From positions 1-32,632 of the forward strand of contig CALFWV010000066.1 in NCBI GenBank assembly GCA_937927825.1: a stretch of 32,632 nt of DNA. Reading direction: 5' to 3'. Below, in pieces: positions 9,026 through 18,288 of this stretch; position 1 is the stretch's first letter, and every line of letters starts with the position of its first letter. The notes below the pieces were generated by a model. It was given only the letters and a program-made list of their open reading frames with translations. It was not told the DNA's origin and did not search any database. The stretch is from an uncultured Caulobacterales bacterium (GTDB lineage Bacteria > Pseudomonadota > Alphaproteobacteria > Caulobacterales > Maricaulaceae). The translations under genes and the position numbers were made by a program.

Positions 9026-9498
9026 TATTTATAATAGACCTCAAGGATTTCATATCCTTTGGAGCCGCCCGGCGCGATGACTTCAAAGGCATCACCGACT
9101 TCTTTGGTAATCATGGCACGTGCAATCGGTGACGTGACGGAGATTTTACCGTCCTTCACATTGGCCTCGTCCTCGCCGACGATTTGATATGTGCTTTCTT
9201 CATCCGTGTCCTCATTGACGATTTTCACGGTCGCGCCAAAACGTACCACTTCACCGGACATGGTTGTCGGGTCGATGACTTGCGCGAGGGCCAATTTGGA
9301 CTCGAGCTCTTGAATACGGCCTTCGATAAAGCCCTGCTTTTCCTTGGCCGCATGATATTCCGCATTTTCGGACAAATCACCATGATCCCGCGCGACAGAG
9401 ATGGCGTTAATAATCTCTGGTCGTTCGACCGTTTTCAAATGTTTAAGTTCTGTTTCCAGCGCCGCGTGGCCCTGAACAGTCATTGGAAATTTTTGCAT
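9025..9498 (-). CDS. greA: Transcription elongation factor GreA
   Basis: The 157-aa length is the usual one for GreA. The N-terminal coiled coil (residues about 1-75) carries the catalytic acidic tip in [18 protein letters not shown]. The C-terminal FKBP-like domain includes FGATVKI and SPIARAMI. GreA binds the RNA polymerase secondary channel and stimulates cleavage of backtracked transcripts. A promoter with TTGCCC and TATAAT separated by 16 nt lies just upstream, giving a 5' leader of only about 15-20 nt. It heads the operon greA, ELM1-like, lipoprotein hydrolase. In many alphaproteobacteria greA lies near carB, as here. Confidence 0.97.
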   Translation of the reverse strand: MQKFPMTVQGHAALETELKHLKTVERPEIINAISVARDHGDLSENAEYHAAKEKQGFIEGRIQELESKLALAQVIDPTTMSGEVVRFGATVKIVNEDTDEESTYQIVGEDEANVKDGKISVTSPIARAMITKEVGDAFEVIAPGGSKGYEILEVYYK

Positions 9499-9521
9499 GG
9501 CGAAATTATCTTCCCGTCAAA

Positions 9522-9549
9522 ATTATAAGCCGCAAGCAGATAGGGGCAA
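9522..9549 (-). promoter_or_regulatory. Sigma-70-type promoter of greA
   Basis: On the minus strand TTGCCC (9544-9549) and TATAAT (9522-9527) are separated by 16 nt and lie about 24 nt upstream of the greA ATG. Position and spacing agree with a housekeeping promoter. Confidence 0.55.
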
Positions 9550-9680
9550 AACCTCCGTCGTCAAGCTGAAAATGTTGTCCGCGCTCTGCGAACTCGGAAG
9601 TTTCTATCAGAATTACAAAGGCTTTTTAACGCGGCACAGAAGCAACACGCTCAATTTTGCGAGACTTTGAAACTCGGTTA

Positions 9681-9743
9681 TTATCGTTTTTCGATAATTT
9701 TTTCTGGACAACGCCTTTGGAATAATTTATCGAAAAACAATAA
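9681..9743. repeat. Pair of inverted AT-rich dyads in the greA/urcA intergenic region
   Basis: TTATCGTTTTTCGATAA (9681-9697) is itself a dyad with a 5-nt T loop and is followed by six T. Its reverse complement recurs at 9727-9743 with one mismatch. The two 17-mers could be operator half-sites for a dimeric regulator, or arms of a cruciform. The first could also act as a weak A/T terminator. The 376-bp region between greA and urcA holds no convincing gene; ORF 9626..9841 is unsupported. Confidence 0.6.
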
Positions 9744-9874
9744 GGCCTAAGAATAACCCCTTCCGAACGCCTTATACCGCCTCCAAGCCTTGCGTGCCAG
9801 CCGGGTTTGGGGGCGGAGTCAGACCGCCGGAAGCTTTTCATTGGGAAAGGCAGGCGAAGAAAAGGAGAACTGAC

Positions 9875-10207
9875 ATGACTGCACGTACAACATTAAAGAC
9901 AATTGCCATTACATTTTCGACCCTTGGGGCAGCCCTCGGCACAGCGATTGCCCCGGCCGCATTCGCAGCACCGTCCGACAACATCAGCGTCGAAATCGAC
10001 ACGCGCTACCTAGAAACAGATTGGGGCGTTGAAAAAGTCTATGACGTGCTGGCGGATAAAGCCCAAAGCGCCTGTGTCACAGGGTCCGCCCGCGATATTT
10101 CAAACCGGAAATTTGAGCGCGACTGCATGACCGACCTATTGGATGATTTCATCAAGGACGCAGACCATGACAAGCTGACATCCTATCATGCGAGCGTCAC
10201 AAACTAA
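9875..10207 (+). CDS. UrcA-family secreted protein
   Basis: The true start is ATG 9875, with AAAGGAG eight bases upstream, rather than 9794. The 110-aa product has a Sec signal peptide ending AAFAAPS and a mature part of about 80 residues with two Cys (SACVTG and RDCMTDLLDDF) spaced as in UrcA-family proteins of Caulobacter-like and sphingomonad-like bacteria. These are small periplasmic proteins of unknown function, and a disulfide between the two Cys is likely (inference). The gene is monocistronic, followed by its own intrinsic terminator and preceded by the inverted dyads at 9681-9743. Confidence 0.8.
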   Translation: MTARTTLKTIAITFSTLGAALGTAIAPAAFAAPSDNISVEIDTRYLETDWGVEKVYDVLADKAQSACVTGSARDISNRKFERDCMTDLLDDFIKDADHDKLTSYHASVTN

Positions 10208-10232
10208 GCCGCGACCCCATTTGAAGATGCGA

Positions 10233-10256
10233 GGCTCTCCGACAGGAGGGCCTTTT
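10233..10256 (+). terminator. Intrinsic terminator of urcA
   Basis: GGCTCTCC (10233-10240) pairs fully with GGAGGGCC (10245-10252, one G-U) around a GACA loop, and TTTT follows. It lies 26 nt after the urcA stop. Confidence 0.8.
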
Positions 10257-10296
10257 CTGTGCGTAAAAGAAAGTGTCGCTACACGCGTTTTGGGCA

Positions 10297-10330
10297 ATAA
10301 AAAAGGCAGCGGGAGTGCCATCCCGCTGCC
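10297..10330 (-). terminator. Intrinsic terminator downstream of carB
   Basis: GGCAGCGGGA pairs perfectly with TCCCGCTGCC (10 bp, 6-nt loop), followed on the minus strand by TTTTTTATT. It faces the carB transcript but lies about 270 nt after the carB stop. The 10331-10599 stretch between has no credible CDS. A TTGACA hexamer at 10404-10409 with a weak -10 could start a short RNA ending at this terminator. Confidence 0.8.
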
Positions 10331-10599
10331 GAAATTGTCTAAGTCAATCGAAAGGAGACGAAAATCCAAAGACAGAAGGAAGCTACGAGGTTTTAAGGGG
10401 AAGTGTCAAGGACGCGTTACGGTACGGACAGGTGGTGTTCATGATCGTCTTTGCTGAGACGTTCACTTCGAACAACACATCGTAAGCTATCTCAATATCA
10501 CTATAAAACTGAGCAAATAAGAGAGTGTAGAATTAACCCGGCACTATCGCAAAACGTCACCCTCGAAACATTTTCAGCTTTATCAACTTTGCCGAATAA

Positions 10600-13500
10600 T
10601 CACCCCGCCGCAATGCTCTGAAGGCTTTCCACTTCATAATCCCCCTGATCCAGCGCTTTCATTGCTTCGACCGTTGCGCGGGCGGCGGCGAAGGTTGTGA
10701 AATAGGGGATTTTTTGGGTCAGGGCCGTTCGGCGCAAAGAGAAGCTATCCTTCAAACTTTGCTTACCGCTGGTCGTGTTGAAGACGAGCGCGATGTCGCC
10801 GTTTTTCATTTGGTCGACGATATGCGGGCGGCCCTCATGAACTTTCCGGACATATTCAACCTCGACGCCGTGTTCGCGTAAGTGCTTTGTTGTCCCGCCA
10901 GTAGCAATAATGGTGAAGCCAAGCGCAATGAGATCTTTGGCCATATCGACCATGCCCGCTTTGTGGTCTTCCCGCACGGAAATGAACACTTTACCGGATT
11001 TCGGCAGGTCCACCCCGCCGCCAAGCTGGCTCTTGGCGAAGGCCATGCCGAAATTATCAGCGAGACCCATGACTTCGCCCGTAGACCGCATTTCTGGACC
11101 CAAGATTGTGTCCACACCCGGGAAACGGGCGAAGGGGAAAACGGCTTCTTTGACCGCAATATATTTTTGCGGGCGCAGGTTCAGATCAAATTGGGATAGC
11201 TTCATGCCCGCCATAACTTTCGCCGCAATATTCGCGACGGGCAAGCCAATCGCTTTCGCGACAAAGGGCACGGTGCGGGAGGCGCGCGGGTTAACCTCAA
11301 TGAGGTAAACAACGCCGTCCTTTACCGCAAATTGCGTATTCATGAATCCGACAACGCCGAGCTCCAATGCGAGGACTGTGGCTTGACGCCCCAGCTCTGC
11401 CACGATGTCATCTGACAGCGTATATGGCGGCAACGAACAAGCGCTGTCACCGGAATGCACGCCGGCTTCTTCAATATGTTCCATAATACCGGCGACAAAA
11501 ACTTGTTCTCCGTCGCAGATCACGTCGACGTCAACCTCTACCGCATCGCGCAAATATTGGTCGATTAAGAGCGGGGATTTACCGGAAACTTTGACGGCCT
11601 CCTTGATGTAGCGCTTGAGCTCTGCGTCCGAATCGACAATTTCCATACCGCGTCCGCCGAGTACATTGGACGGGCGCAGAACCAACGGATAGCCGACGAC
11701 ATCGGCGGCCGCCTGCGCTTCTTTCGCATTGCGCGCAATCGCGTTATTGGGCTGTTTCAAACCGAGCGTTTCGACAAGGTCCTTGAACCGCTCGCGGTCT
11801 TCGGCGCGGTCCAGCGCATCACGTTTTGTGCCCAGAAGCGGGATACCATTGGCTTCCAGCGCTTCGGCGAGTTTCAGCGGCGTTTGCCCGCCAAATTGCA
11901 CAATAACGCCGAGGAGTTCGCCGGACGCCATTTCGCCTTGAATGAGTTCGAGCACATCTTCTTCGGTGAGCGGTTCAAAATAAAGACGGTCAGACGTGTC
12001 ATAATCGGTGGAGACGGTTTCCGGGTTACAATTGACCATGATGGATTCGATATCGAGTTCCGCCATGGCGTAAGCCGCGTGACAGCAGCAATAATCAAAT
12101 TCAATCCCTTGGCCAATCCTGTTAGGGCCGCCGCCGAGAATGACGACTTTCTTGCGGTCAGAGACTCGCGCTTCATTTTGGACAACCCCGTCGAAACTTG
12201 GCGTCTCATAGGTTGAATACATGTAAGGCGTTTTGGCCGCGAATTCCGCCGCGCAAGTATCGACGCGTTTATAAACCGGCCGCACCCCGGCTTTGTGACG
12301 GGCTTTGCGGACGGCGCCTGCGGTTTTACCTGTCAACTGCCCGATGCGAATGTCCGAGAAACCTTCGGATTTAATCGCCCGCCAGCTGGCGGCGTCTTTC
12401 GGCAGGCCATTTTCGGAGAGCCAATTTTCGGCTTGGATGAGGGTTTCAATCTGGCGCAGGAACCAGGGATCAAATTTGGTATATTGTTGAACTTTTTCGA
12501 CACTGAAACCTGCGCGGAACGCTTGCGCAATAACAAGAATACGGTCCGGCGCTTGGATAGATAGGCGAGATTTAAGAGCTGCTGAAATCTCTTCGGGGTC
12601 CTCTAACCCCAAATCGATGGGGTCCAATCCGACGAGGTCAGTTTCCAAAGACCGCAGCGCCTTTTGCAAGCTTTCCGCAAAGGTTCGTCCAATCGCCATC
12701 GCTTCCCCGACGGAGCGCATGGCTGTTGTCAAAACGGCCTCACTGCCCGGGAACTTCTCAAAGGCGAAGCGGGGAATCTTTGTGACGACATAATCAATTG
12801 TCGGCTCAAACGCCGCCGGAGTCGCACCCGTGATGTCATTGTCCAGCTCGTCCAAAGTATAACCTACGGCGAGCTTGGCCGCGATTTTTGCAATTGGGAA
12901 GCCCGTTGCTTTGGAGGCCAAGGCGGATGACCGGGACACGCGCGGGTTCATCTCAATGACGACCATACGGCCATCTTTTGGATTCACCCCGAATTGCACG
13001 TTGGAACCACCCGTTTCGACACCGATTTCGCGTAAGACAGCAATCGAGGCGTCGCGCATGATTTGATATTCTTTGTCGGTCAGCGTGAGAGCCGGCGCGA
13101 CCGTTATGGAATCGCCTGTGTGAACCCCCATCGGGTCGATATTTTCAATGGCGCAAATGATGATACAATTGTCGGCTTTGTCGCGCACGACTTCCATCTC
13201 ATATTCTTTCCACCCAATCAGGCTCTCATCGACGAGCACCTCATTCGTTGGAGAGGCCGCCAAGCCGGAGCGAACGATTTCCTCAAATTCTTGGAGATTA
13301 TAGGCCACCCCGCCACCCGTGCCGCCCATGGTAAAGGCCGGACGGATAATCGCCGGCAATCCCGTGTCGGCGAGCTTGCGAACTGCTTCGGCCACACCTT
13401 CGGCAATATTCACGGTCCCATCGGCCATAGTCGGAGCCGTAATCATTGTCGCACGCGGGTTTTCCAAACCAATCTTGGTCATGGCCGCCGCGAAACGTTC

Positions 13501-13887
13501 ACGCGATTCGGCTTTATCAATCACATCCGCCTTTGCGCCAATCATCTCTACACCGTGTTTTTCCAACACGCCCATTTGCTCTAAGGCCAGCGCCGTGTTT
13601 AGCGCAGTTTGTCCGCCCATCGTCGGCAACAGCGCGTCCGGTTTTTCAATCGCAATAATTTTTTCGACAATCTCAGGCGTAATTGGCTCAACATAGGTCG
13701 CATCGGCCATACCCGGATCCGTCATGATTGTCGCAGGATTGGAATTGACAAGAATGACGCGATAACCCTCATCCCGCAGGGCCTTACAGGCTTGGACGCC
13801 GGAATAATCAAACTCGCAGGCTTGGCCGATAATAATTGGGCCTGCACCGATGATCAGGATAGAGTTAATGTCTGTACGTTTAGGCAT
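10600..13887 (-). CDS. carB: Carbamoyl-phosphate synthase large subunit
   Basis: The ORF track extends to 13947, but the family start is [17 protein letters not shown] at 13887, giving 1095 aa. The protein has the duplicated architecture: first ATP-grasp half ([31 protein letters not shown]), an oligomerisation region, a second ATP-grasp half ([38 protein letters not shown]) and a C-terminal MGS-like allosteric domain with [14 protein letters not shown]. It makes carbamoyl phosphate from bicarbonate, ammonia and two ATP for pyrimidine and arginine synthesis, with CarA supplying ammonia. Its partner carA lies 2.5 kb upstream on the same strand, separated by opposite-strand genes. The ribosome-binding site is weak. 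Confidence 0.97.
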   Translation of the reverse strand: MPKRTDINSILIIGAGPIIIGQACEFDYSGVQACKALRDEGYRVILVNSNPATIMTDPGMADATYVEPITPEIVEKIIAIEKPDALLPTMGGQTALNTALALEQMGVLEKHGVEMIGAKADVIDKAESRERFAAAMTKIGLENPRATMITAPTMADGTVNIAEGVAEAVRKLADTGLPAIIRPAFTMGGTGGGVAYNLQEFEEIVRSGLAASPTNEVLVDESLIGWKEYEMEVVRDKADNCIIICAIENIDPMGVHTGDSITVAPALTLTDKEYQIMRDASIAVLREIGVETGGSNVQFGVNPKDGRMVVIEMNPRVSRSSALASKATGFPIAKIAAKLAVGYTLDELDNDITGATPAAFEPTIDYVVTKIPRFAFEKFPGSEAVLTTAMRSVGEAMAIGRTFAESLQKALRSLETDLVGLDPIDLGLEDPEEISAALKSRLSIQAPDRILVIAQAFRAGFSVEKVQQYTKFDPWFLRQIETLIQAENWLSENGLPKDAASWRAIKSEGFSDIRIGQLTGKTAGAVRKARHKAGVRPVYKRVDTCAAEFAAKTPYMYSTYETPSFDGVVQNEARVSDRKKVVILGGGPNRIGQGIEFDYCCCHAAYAMAELDIESIMVNCNPETVSTDYDTSDRLYFEPLTEEDVLELIQGEMASGELLGVIVQFGGQTPLKLAEALEANGIPLLGTKRDALDRAEDRERFKDLVETLGLKQPNNAIARNAKEAQAAADVVGYPLVLRPSNVLGGRGMEIVDSDAELKRYIKEAVKVSGKSPLLIDQYLRDAVEVDVDVICDGEQVFVAGIMEHIEEAGVHSGDSACSLPPYTLSDDIVAELGRQATVLALELGVVGFMNTQFAVKDGVVYLIEVNPRASRTVPFVAKAIGLPVANIAAKVMAGMKLSQFDLNLRPQKYIAVKEAVFPFARFPGVDTILGPEMRSTGEVMGLADNFGMAFAKSQLGGGVDLPKSGKVFISVREDHKAGMVDMAKDLIALGFTIIATGGTTKHLREHGVEVEYVRKVHEGRPHIVDQMKNGDIALVFNTTSGKQSLKDSFSLRRTALTQKIPYFTTFAAARATVEAMKALDQGDYEVESLQSIAAG

Positions 13888-13980
13888 GGAACCGACCCAG
13901 TTTCGCGAGGAAAAGCAAATTGCCTCGCCATAATGAAGAGGGCCCATTGGTGCAAGTATTCTGAAGCTTGAAACTGCGGT

Positions 13981-14003
13981 AATTTGGGGACAGACCTAAT
14001 TTT
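13981..14003. repeat. GGGGACAGACC-type REP-like palindrome
   Basis: AATTTGGGGACAGACCTAATTTTG lies between the divergent carB and M48 genes. Outer AATT/AATT and GG/CC pair around a GGACAGA loop. From memory, GGGGACAGACC-like palindromes occur widely as REP-type elements mobilised by REP-associated tyrosine transposases (RAYT). No RAYT gene is present in the window, so this would be a solo copy. The assignment depends on recall of the motif. Confidence 0.45.
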
Positions 14004-14092
14004 GTTCAAACACGCGAAGCGGAGAATTGACGTTTCGGCTTGGACATCAGTCGGGCAGGCGCTAGTCTACACCAAAGTTATGAGGGCCCATC

Positions 14093-15001
14093 ATGGTATA
14101 TCGCAGACAATATGGTAGCAGAACGCCGGTGCGGCGCTCGGCAAATGGCATGACCCAACTCGGCGGCGGGCGCGGACTTCGGCGGCGCGGCGGCTTTCGG
14201 TGGCAGATTATGCTTCTCTTCGCGGTCGGGGCCGCCATTTATTATTTCATGAACCAAGAAACCGTGCCGCTGACCGGGCGAAAACAGTTGCGCACGATGA
14301 AACCTGTTCAAGAAATGCAGTTAGGCCTGGAATCTTATCAGCAAATATTGAGCGATTCTCGGGTCGTATCCCCCGATGAACCTGTTGTGCAGGCGGTTCG
14401 CCAAATTGGCGAACGGTTAAAACGCGCCGCCGCACCGGAAGACCCCGGGTTTGAATGGGCCTTTAATGTTATTGATAGCGACCAGGCGAATGCCTTTGCC
14501 CTGCCGGGTGGCTATACAGCGATTTATACCGGCCTGATCCCGATTGCCGCAAATGAGGACGGTATCGCGGTAATTATGGGCCATGAAATCGGTCACGCCC
14601 TCGCCCATCACGGCGCAGAACGCATGGCCCAACAAAACATGCAACGTATTGTCGGGGCAGGTGTCTCTCTCGGTGCGGGCGGTATGGATATGGGAGCGCA
14701 GCGCGCTGTCATGGGTGTCTTCGGCGGAATCAGTCAATATGGCTACGCCCTGCCCTTCTCGCGCAAACATGAGAGTGAGGCCGATTACATTGGCCTCATC
14801 CTCGTGGCACGGGCCTGTTATGACCCGCGCGAGGCCCCACTTTTATGGGAACGTATGGGTGCAAATGCCGGCGCAACCCCGCCCGAATTTCAGTCCACCC
14901 ATCCCAGCCCGGAAACCCGCGTCGCCGATTTCCAAGCTTGGATGCCGGAAGCGATTGAAATTTATAATCAAAACTGTCCGACCAAGATTTCGATGCGGTA
15001 A
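14093..15001 (+). CDS. M48-family zinc metallopeptidase, membrane-anchored
   Basis: The 302-aa protein has an N-terminal basic, Gly-rich cytoplasmic segment, one transmembrane helix at about residues 38-53 and a protease domain. The zinc site is H164-E165-H168 in MGHEIGHALAHH, with the third ligand E227 in SRKHESEADYIG. NAFALPGGYTAIYTGL precedes it and HPSPETRV closes the domain, as in OMA1/LoiP-type proteases. Such enzymes take part in envelope protein quality control, with the catalytic domain in the periplasm. GAGGG lies 6 nt before the ATG. It is transcribed divergently from carB; the 205-bp gap contains the REP-like palindrome. Confidence 0.92.
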   Translation: MVYRRQYGSRTPVRRSANGMTQLGGGRGLRRRGGFRWQIMLLFAVGAAIYYFMNQETVPLTGRKQLRTMKPVQEMQLGLESYQQILSDSRVVSPDEPVVQAVRQIGERLKRAAAPEDPGFEWAFNVIDSDQANAFALPGGYTAIYTGLIPIAANEDGIAVIMGHEIGHALAHHGAERMAQQNMQRIVGAGVSLGAGGMDMGAQRAVMGVFGGISQYGYALPFSRKHESEADYIGLILVARACYDPREAPLLWERMGANAGATPPEFQSTHPSPETRVADFQAWMPEAIEIYNQNCPTKISMR

Positions 15002-15074
15002 CAGATAACTAGCCTCATCATGACAAATCTTGATCAACCTTGTTTGTGAGTGTAGGTCACGATAGGAGCTACTC

Positions 15075-15195
15075 ATGCCAAAATCTGGAACATGTGATGT
15101 CTGCCTACCAAGAAAGCTTATACCGCTATAGCGACCTTTATGAAGCGCTCGCCAAGTGAAACGACGGCAGCCTGCGTTGGATGATGGTCTCCCAA
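15075..15195 (+). pseudogene. Possible decayed small ORF after the M48 gene
   Basis: A strong AGGAG sits 6 nt before ATG 15075, yet that frame stops after 18 codons. The +1 frame reads MSAYQESLYRYSDLYEALAK, which looks protein-like, up to a TGA at 15157. It continues NDGSLRWMMVSQ to a TAG just before ATG 15199. A frameshift plus nonsense change in a former small gene would explain this. It may also be chance, since no homologue is recognised. Confidence 0.25.
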
Positions 15196-15198
15196 TAG

Positions 15199-15396
15199 AT
15201 GAGGGTCAAATTCTGCGCTTTGGCGGCGTGCCTTGCATTTGCGATATTATATGTTTTCCTGCGCGTGAATGGATATAAACTCATCCGAAATGCCAAAGAT
15301 ATTGAAACTTTTATTTACGGACTTTTCGACAATAATGCCGTCAAATTTAAAAATCTCAATGCATGGCTCCGCAAAAACACAAAGGCCGTAATATGA
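15199..15396 (+). CDS. Small single-pass membrane protein, hypothetical
   Basis: The 65-aa product has an N-terminal hydrophobic helix (CALAACLAFAILYVFLRV) followed by a polar 40-residue tail rich in Asn and Lys. Its TGA overlaps the ATG of the downstream reductase (ATGA), a coupling arrangement that favours it being translated. No good ribosome-binding site is visible and the stretch is more AT-rich than its neighbours. I do not recognise a family. It could be a remnant, together with the broken frame upstream, or a recently acquired small gene. Confidence 0.45.
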   Translation: MRVKFCALAACLAFAILYVFLRVNGYKLIRNAKDIETFIYGLFDNNAVKFKNLNAWLRKNTKAVI

Positions 15397-16421
15397 CCGA
15401 CACCGTTCTCGTCACCGGCATAACCGGGTTTATCGCCAGTCATGTCGCGGCAGATTTATTGAACAAAGGCTTCGCCGTGCGCGGGACGGTCCGTAATACC
15501 GCCAAAGGTGAACGCCTCGCTGAAACGCTGGCGGCCAAAGGGGTGGAGACCTCAAATCTTGAGCTCATCGAGGCGGACCTTGGCAAAGATGCAGGCTGGA
15601 AAGCGGCCGTAAAAGATTGCCGTTATGTTCAACATATCGCCTCGCCATTCCCGCTGGAGGCGCCTGCAAATCGTGAAGCCCTGGTTCCGGAGGCCCGCGC
15701 AGGTGCAATGCGCGTCATTGAACAAGCCATTGGAGCAGGCGCGGAACGCGTGGTGATGACATCCTCCATGGTCGCGATGATGGGACAACCCGGGCGCGGC
15801 AAAACTATGGTCGTGAAAGAAGACGACTGGTCGGACCCCGATTGGCGGCCCCTCACCGCCTATCCCGTCTCAAAGACCCGGGCTGAACGCGCCGTTTGGG
15901 ATTATGCGAAATCGCAAAACGTCACAGACCGTGTTACAACGATATGCCCCGGTCTGGTGTTTGGTCCCGATAGCTATGACAACGGCGGGGCCTCTCTTGC
16001 GATTATCAAAGGCTTGTTTAGCGGGAAATTCCCGATGATGCCGCGCATTGCCTATCCGGTTGTCGACGTGCGGGATTGCGCCTCGCTTCATATCAAAGCC
16101 ATGACAAATCAGGATACAGGCGGGCGTCGCCTGATGGCTGCATCTAACACATTGTGGATTTCGGATATTTCTAAAATATTGAAAACCGCATATCCGGCGG
16201 CGAAACTTCCCACGCGTGAAATGGCAAACTGGCTGGTGAAGGCCTTGGCGGTATTCGACGATTCCGTGCGCAGCATCAGGCCCGATCTCGGAACGTATCA
16301 CGAAGCCGACGCCCATTATGTGACCAGCTTGACGGGAATCATCCCCCGCCCCGCAAAGGATGCCGTCTTAGCGGCAGCTGAAAGCCTCATTGCGAATGGC
16401 CAGATTAAAGGCGTAACTTAA
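15393..16421 (+). CDS. NAD(P)-dependent epimerase/dihydroflavonol-reductase-like protein (extended SDR)
   Basis: Start chosen at ATG 15393 ([19 protein letters not shown]); the track's upstream ATG lies in the small ORF. The 342-aa protein has the Rossmann motif TGITGFIA at the N-terminus, TSSMVAM carrying the catalytic Ser region, and YPVSKTRAE carrying the Tyr-xxx-Lys pair. This pattern fits extended short-chain dehydrogenases close to dihydroflavonol-4-reductase and aldehyde reductases, which reduce a carbonyl with NADPH. The substrate cannot be told from sequence. Its end overlaps the convergent carA stop by 4 nt, so there is no room for a terminator between them. Confidence 0.88.
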   Translation: MTDTVLVTGITGFIASHVAADLLNKGFAVRGTVRNTAKGERLAETLAAKGVETSNLELIEADLGKDAGWKAAVKDCRYVQHIASPFPLEAPANREALVPEARAGAMRVIEQAIGAGAERVVMTSSMVAMMGQPGRGKTMVVKEDDWSDPDWRPLTAYPVSKTRAERAVWDYAKSQNVTDRVTTICPGLVFGPDSYDNGGASLAIIKGLFSGKFPMMPRIAYPVVDVRDCASLHIKAMTNQDTGGRRLMAASNTLWISDISKILKTAYPAAKLPTREMANWLVKALAVFDDSVRSIRPDLGTYHEADAHYVTSLTGIIPRPAKDAVLAAAESLIANGQIKGVT

Positions 16422-17581
16422 GCCGCTCGAACGGCGTCTGCGAATCTGTCGAACAAATAGAAACTATCCTGCGGGCCGGGGCTGGCTTCGGGATGATGTT
16501 GAACGGAAAAAACGGGTTTGCCTTTTAATCGAATTCCGCAATTTGTCCCGTCAAACAGGCTGACATGAGTTTCTTCTACCGTGTCCGGCAAGCTCTCACT
16601 ATCTACGGCAAAGCCGTGGTTCATAGAGACGATTTCTACCTTGTCTGTAGTGTGATCTTTGACAGGATGGTTCGCACCGTGGTGCCCTTGGTCCATTTTG
16701 ACCGTTTTTGCGCCCAGCGTGAGCGCCAGCATTTGATGACCCAAACAAATACCGAGCAAAGGCATATCTGCGGCGACTAAGGCTCGAATGATAGGAATTG
16801 CATATTCGCCCGTCGCTGCCGGATCACCCGGGCCGTTCGACAAAACAACCCCGTCAGGTTTGAGCGCGAGGATTTCAGACGCCGGCGTTTTTGGCGGTAC
16901 AACTGTGACCGCGAGACCCGCGCTCACGAGGTTCCGCATTATGTTCCGTTTTACACCGTAATCTATCAGGACAACGCGTTTGGTATTTTCGATATCTTTA
17001 TACCCACCGGGCAATTCCCAGCGCGCTTGAGTCCAATCAAATTGCGCATCAGAGGCAACATCCTGCGCGAGATCGGCCCCGACCAAACCTGCCCACTCTT
17101 GCGCCTGCTGTGTCAAAGCGGGAATATCAAATTGTCCGGAGGGCTCATGCGCGATAACGCCGTTTGGCATACCGTTCTCGCGAATGAATGCGGTCAAAGC
17201 ACGGGTATCGACACCGGACAGGCCAATGATTTTACGCGCTGATAACCACTCTCCCAGCTCAGAATCTGACCGCCAATTCGACGCGGGCGTCACCGCGGCG
17301 CGAAAAACACCGCCCACCGCGGCCGTCTCTGCACGGGGACTGCCGGCCTCTTCATCCTCCATCGTCGTGCCGGTATTACCGACATGTGGAAAGGTGAAAC
17401 ATACAATTTGCGCGGCATAGGAGGGGTCGGTCAAAATTTCTTGGTATCCCGTCATGGCCGTGTTGAAACATACTTCACCAACGGCAGATCCGACATGTCC
17501 AATGCCGTCGCCGAAAAAAACCTCCCCATTGGCGAGAACGAGCGCGGCGGTGGGTGTACGGGTCGGCTGATAGGGCGTCAT
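16418..17581 (-). CDS. carA: Carbamoyl-phosphate synthase small (glutaminase) subunit
   Basis: The 387-aa length is standard. The N-terminal CPSase_sm domain shows [21 protein letters not shown]. The C-terminal class I glutamine amidotransferase domain shows GPGDP, the nucleophile Cys279 in [11 protein letters not shown] and the His363/Glu365 pair in [10 protein letters not shown]. It hydrolyses glutamine and channels ammonia to CarB. A TATAAA-like box lies about 40 nt upstream of the ATG but without a well-spaced -35. The gene is divergent from yqeY and converges on the reductase gene with a 4-nt overlap. Confidence 0.97.
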   Translation of the reverse strand: MTPYQPTRTPTAALVLANGEVFFGDGIGHVGSAVGEVCFNTAMTGYQEILTDPSYAAQIVCFTFPHVGNTGTTMEDEEAGSPRAETAAVGGVFRAAVTPASNWRSDSELGEWLSARKIIGLSGVDTRALTAFIRENGMPNGVIAHEPSGQFDIPALTQQAQEWAGLVGADLAQDVASDAQFDWTQARWELPGGYKDIENTKRVVLIDYGVKRNIMRNLVSAGLAVTVVPPKTPASEILALKPDGVVLSNGPGDPAATGEYAIPIIRALVAADMPLLGICLGHQMLALTLGAKTVKMDQGHHGANHPVKDHTTDKVEIVSMNHGFAVDSESLPDTVEETHVSLFDGTNCGIRLKGKPVFSVQHHPEASPGPQDSFYLFDRFADAVRAA

Positions 17582-17777
17582 GGCAAAGAATCCATTTGTC
17601 AGGCAGGCAAACTGTCGGAGCTTTTATAGGCCGTGCCGCGATTGGCAAGACCCCAATGTTTAAAGCGACAAAAATTCCGCCCACAGGTCAAATTCGCGGC
17701 AGAGGCTTGGCAAAGCGGGTAGATAAGCCTATGTACCGTCTCTTGAAAGACACGGATGTGGGGCATCCGAGGGTTAA

Positions 17778-18275
17778 ATGATAGCGAACACTATGTCCGA
17801 CGCCGCCACGCTTCGCACGCGCATAAATGAGTCGACTAAGACGGCCATGAAAGAAAAAGACAAGCTTCGCGTCTCCACGCTTAGATTGGTTTCAGCCGCC
17901 GTCAAAGACCGGGATATTGCCGCGCGCGCCGAAGATCGCTGTGAAGGCATTACTGATTCTGAAATTCTGTCTCTTCTCGCCAAAATGGTCAAACAGCGTA
18001 AAGAAAGCGCGCAAACCTATGAAGAAAACGGCCGTCCCGAATTGGCAGAGCGTGAGCGGGATGAAATTGAAATCATTCGCGAATTCATGCCCAAGCCTCT
18101 GTCAGAGGACGAAATGAAAACGATAATCGCGGGCCTTGTCGAAGACTCCGGAGCAACCTGCCTGAAAGACATGGGTAAAATCATGGGCAAGCTGAAATCC
18201 GGCTACGCAGGCCGCGTCGACATGGGCAAAGCGGGTGCCGTGGTGAAAGCCCATCTTTGCGCGACGCCTGACTAA
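17778..18275 (+). CDS. yqeY: GatB/YqeY domain protein
   Basis: The 165-aa protein matches the YqeY family. It has an N-terminal helix pair (LRTRINESTKTAMKEKDKLR, then LRLVSAAVKDRDIAAR), a central KMVKQRKESAQTYEENGR and a C-terminal GatB/YqeY tail domain with LKDMGKIMGKLKSGYAGRVD. The family shares the tail of amidotransferase GatB and may bind tRNA, but has no proven role. GAGGG lies 4 nt before ATG 17778. ATG 17793 gives a start closer to homologues but lacks a ribosome-binding site. In many alphaproteobacteria carA and yqeY are followed by dnaG and rpoD; here an aminotransferase converges instead. Confidence 0.92.
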   Translation: MIANTMSDAATLRTRINESTKTAMKEKDKLRVSTLRLVSAAVKDRDIAARAEDRCEGITDSEILSLLAKMVKQRKESAQTYEENGRPELAERERDEIEIIREFMPKPLSEDEMKTIIAGLVEDSGATCLKDMGKIMGKLKSGYAGRVDMGKAGAVVKAHLCATPD

Positions 18276-18288
18276 TCAAACCAGCGGA

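Noticed and set aside
9626-9841. 71-aa minus-strand ORF between greA and urcA
   Set aside because: Its frame runs through the inverted dyads and low-complexity sequence, with no domain and no ribosome-binding site.
13938-14092. GAGGGCCCAT occurring twice in the carB/M48 gap
   Set aside because: A 10-mer centred on the palindrome GGGCCC. The second copy supplies the M48 ribosome-binding site, so chance is the simplest reading.
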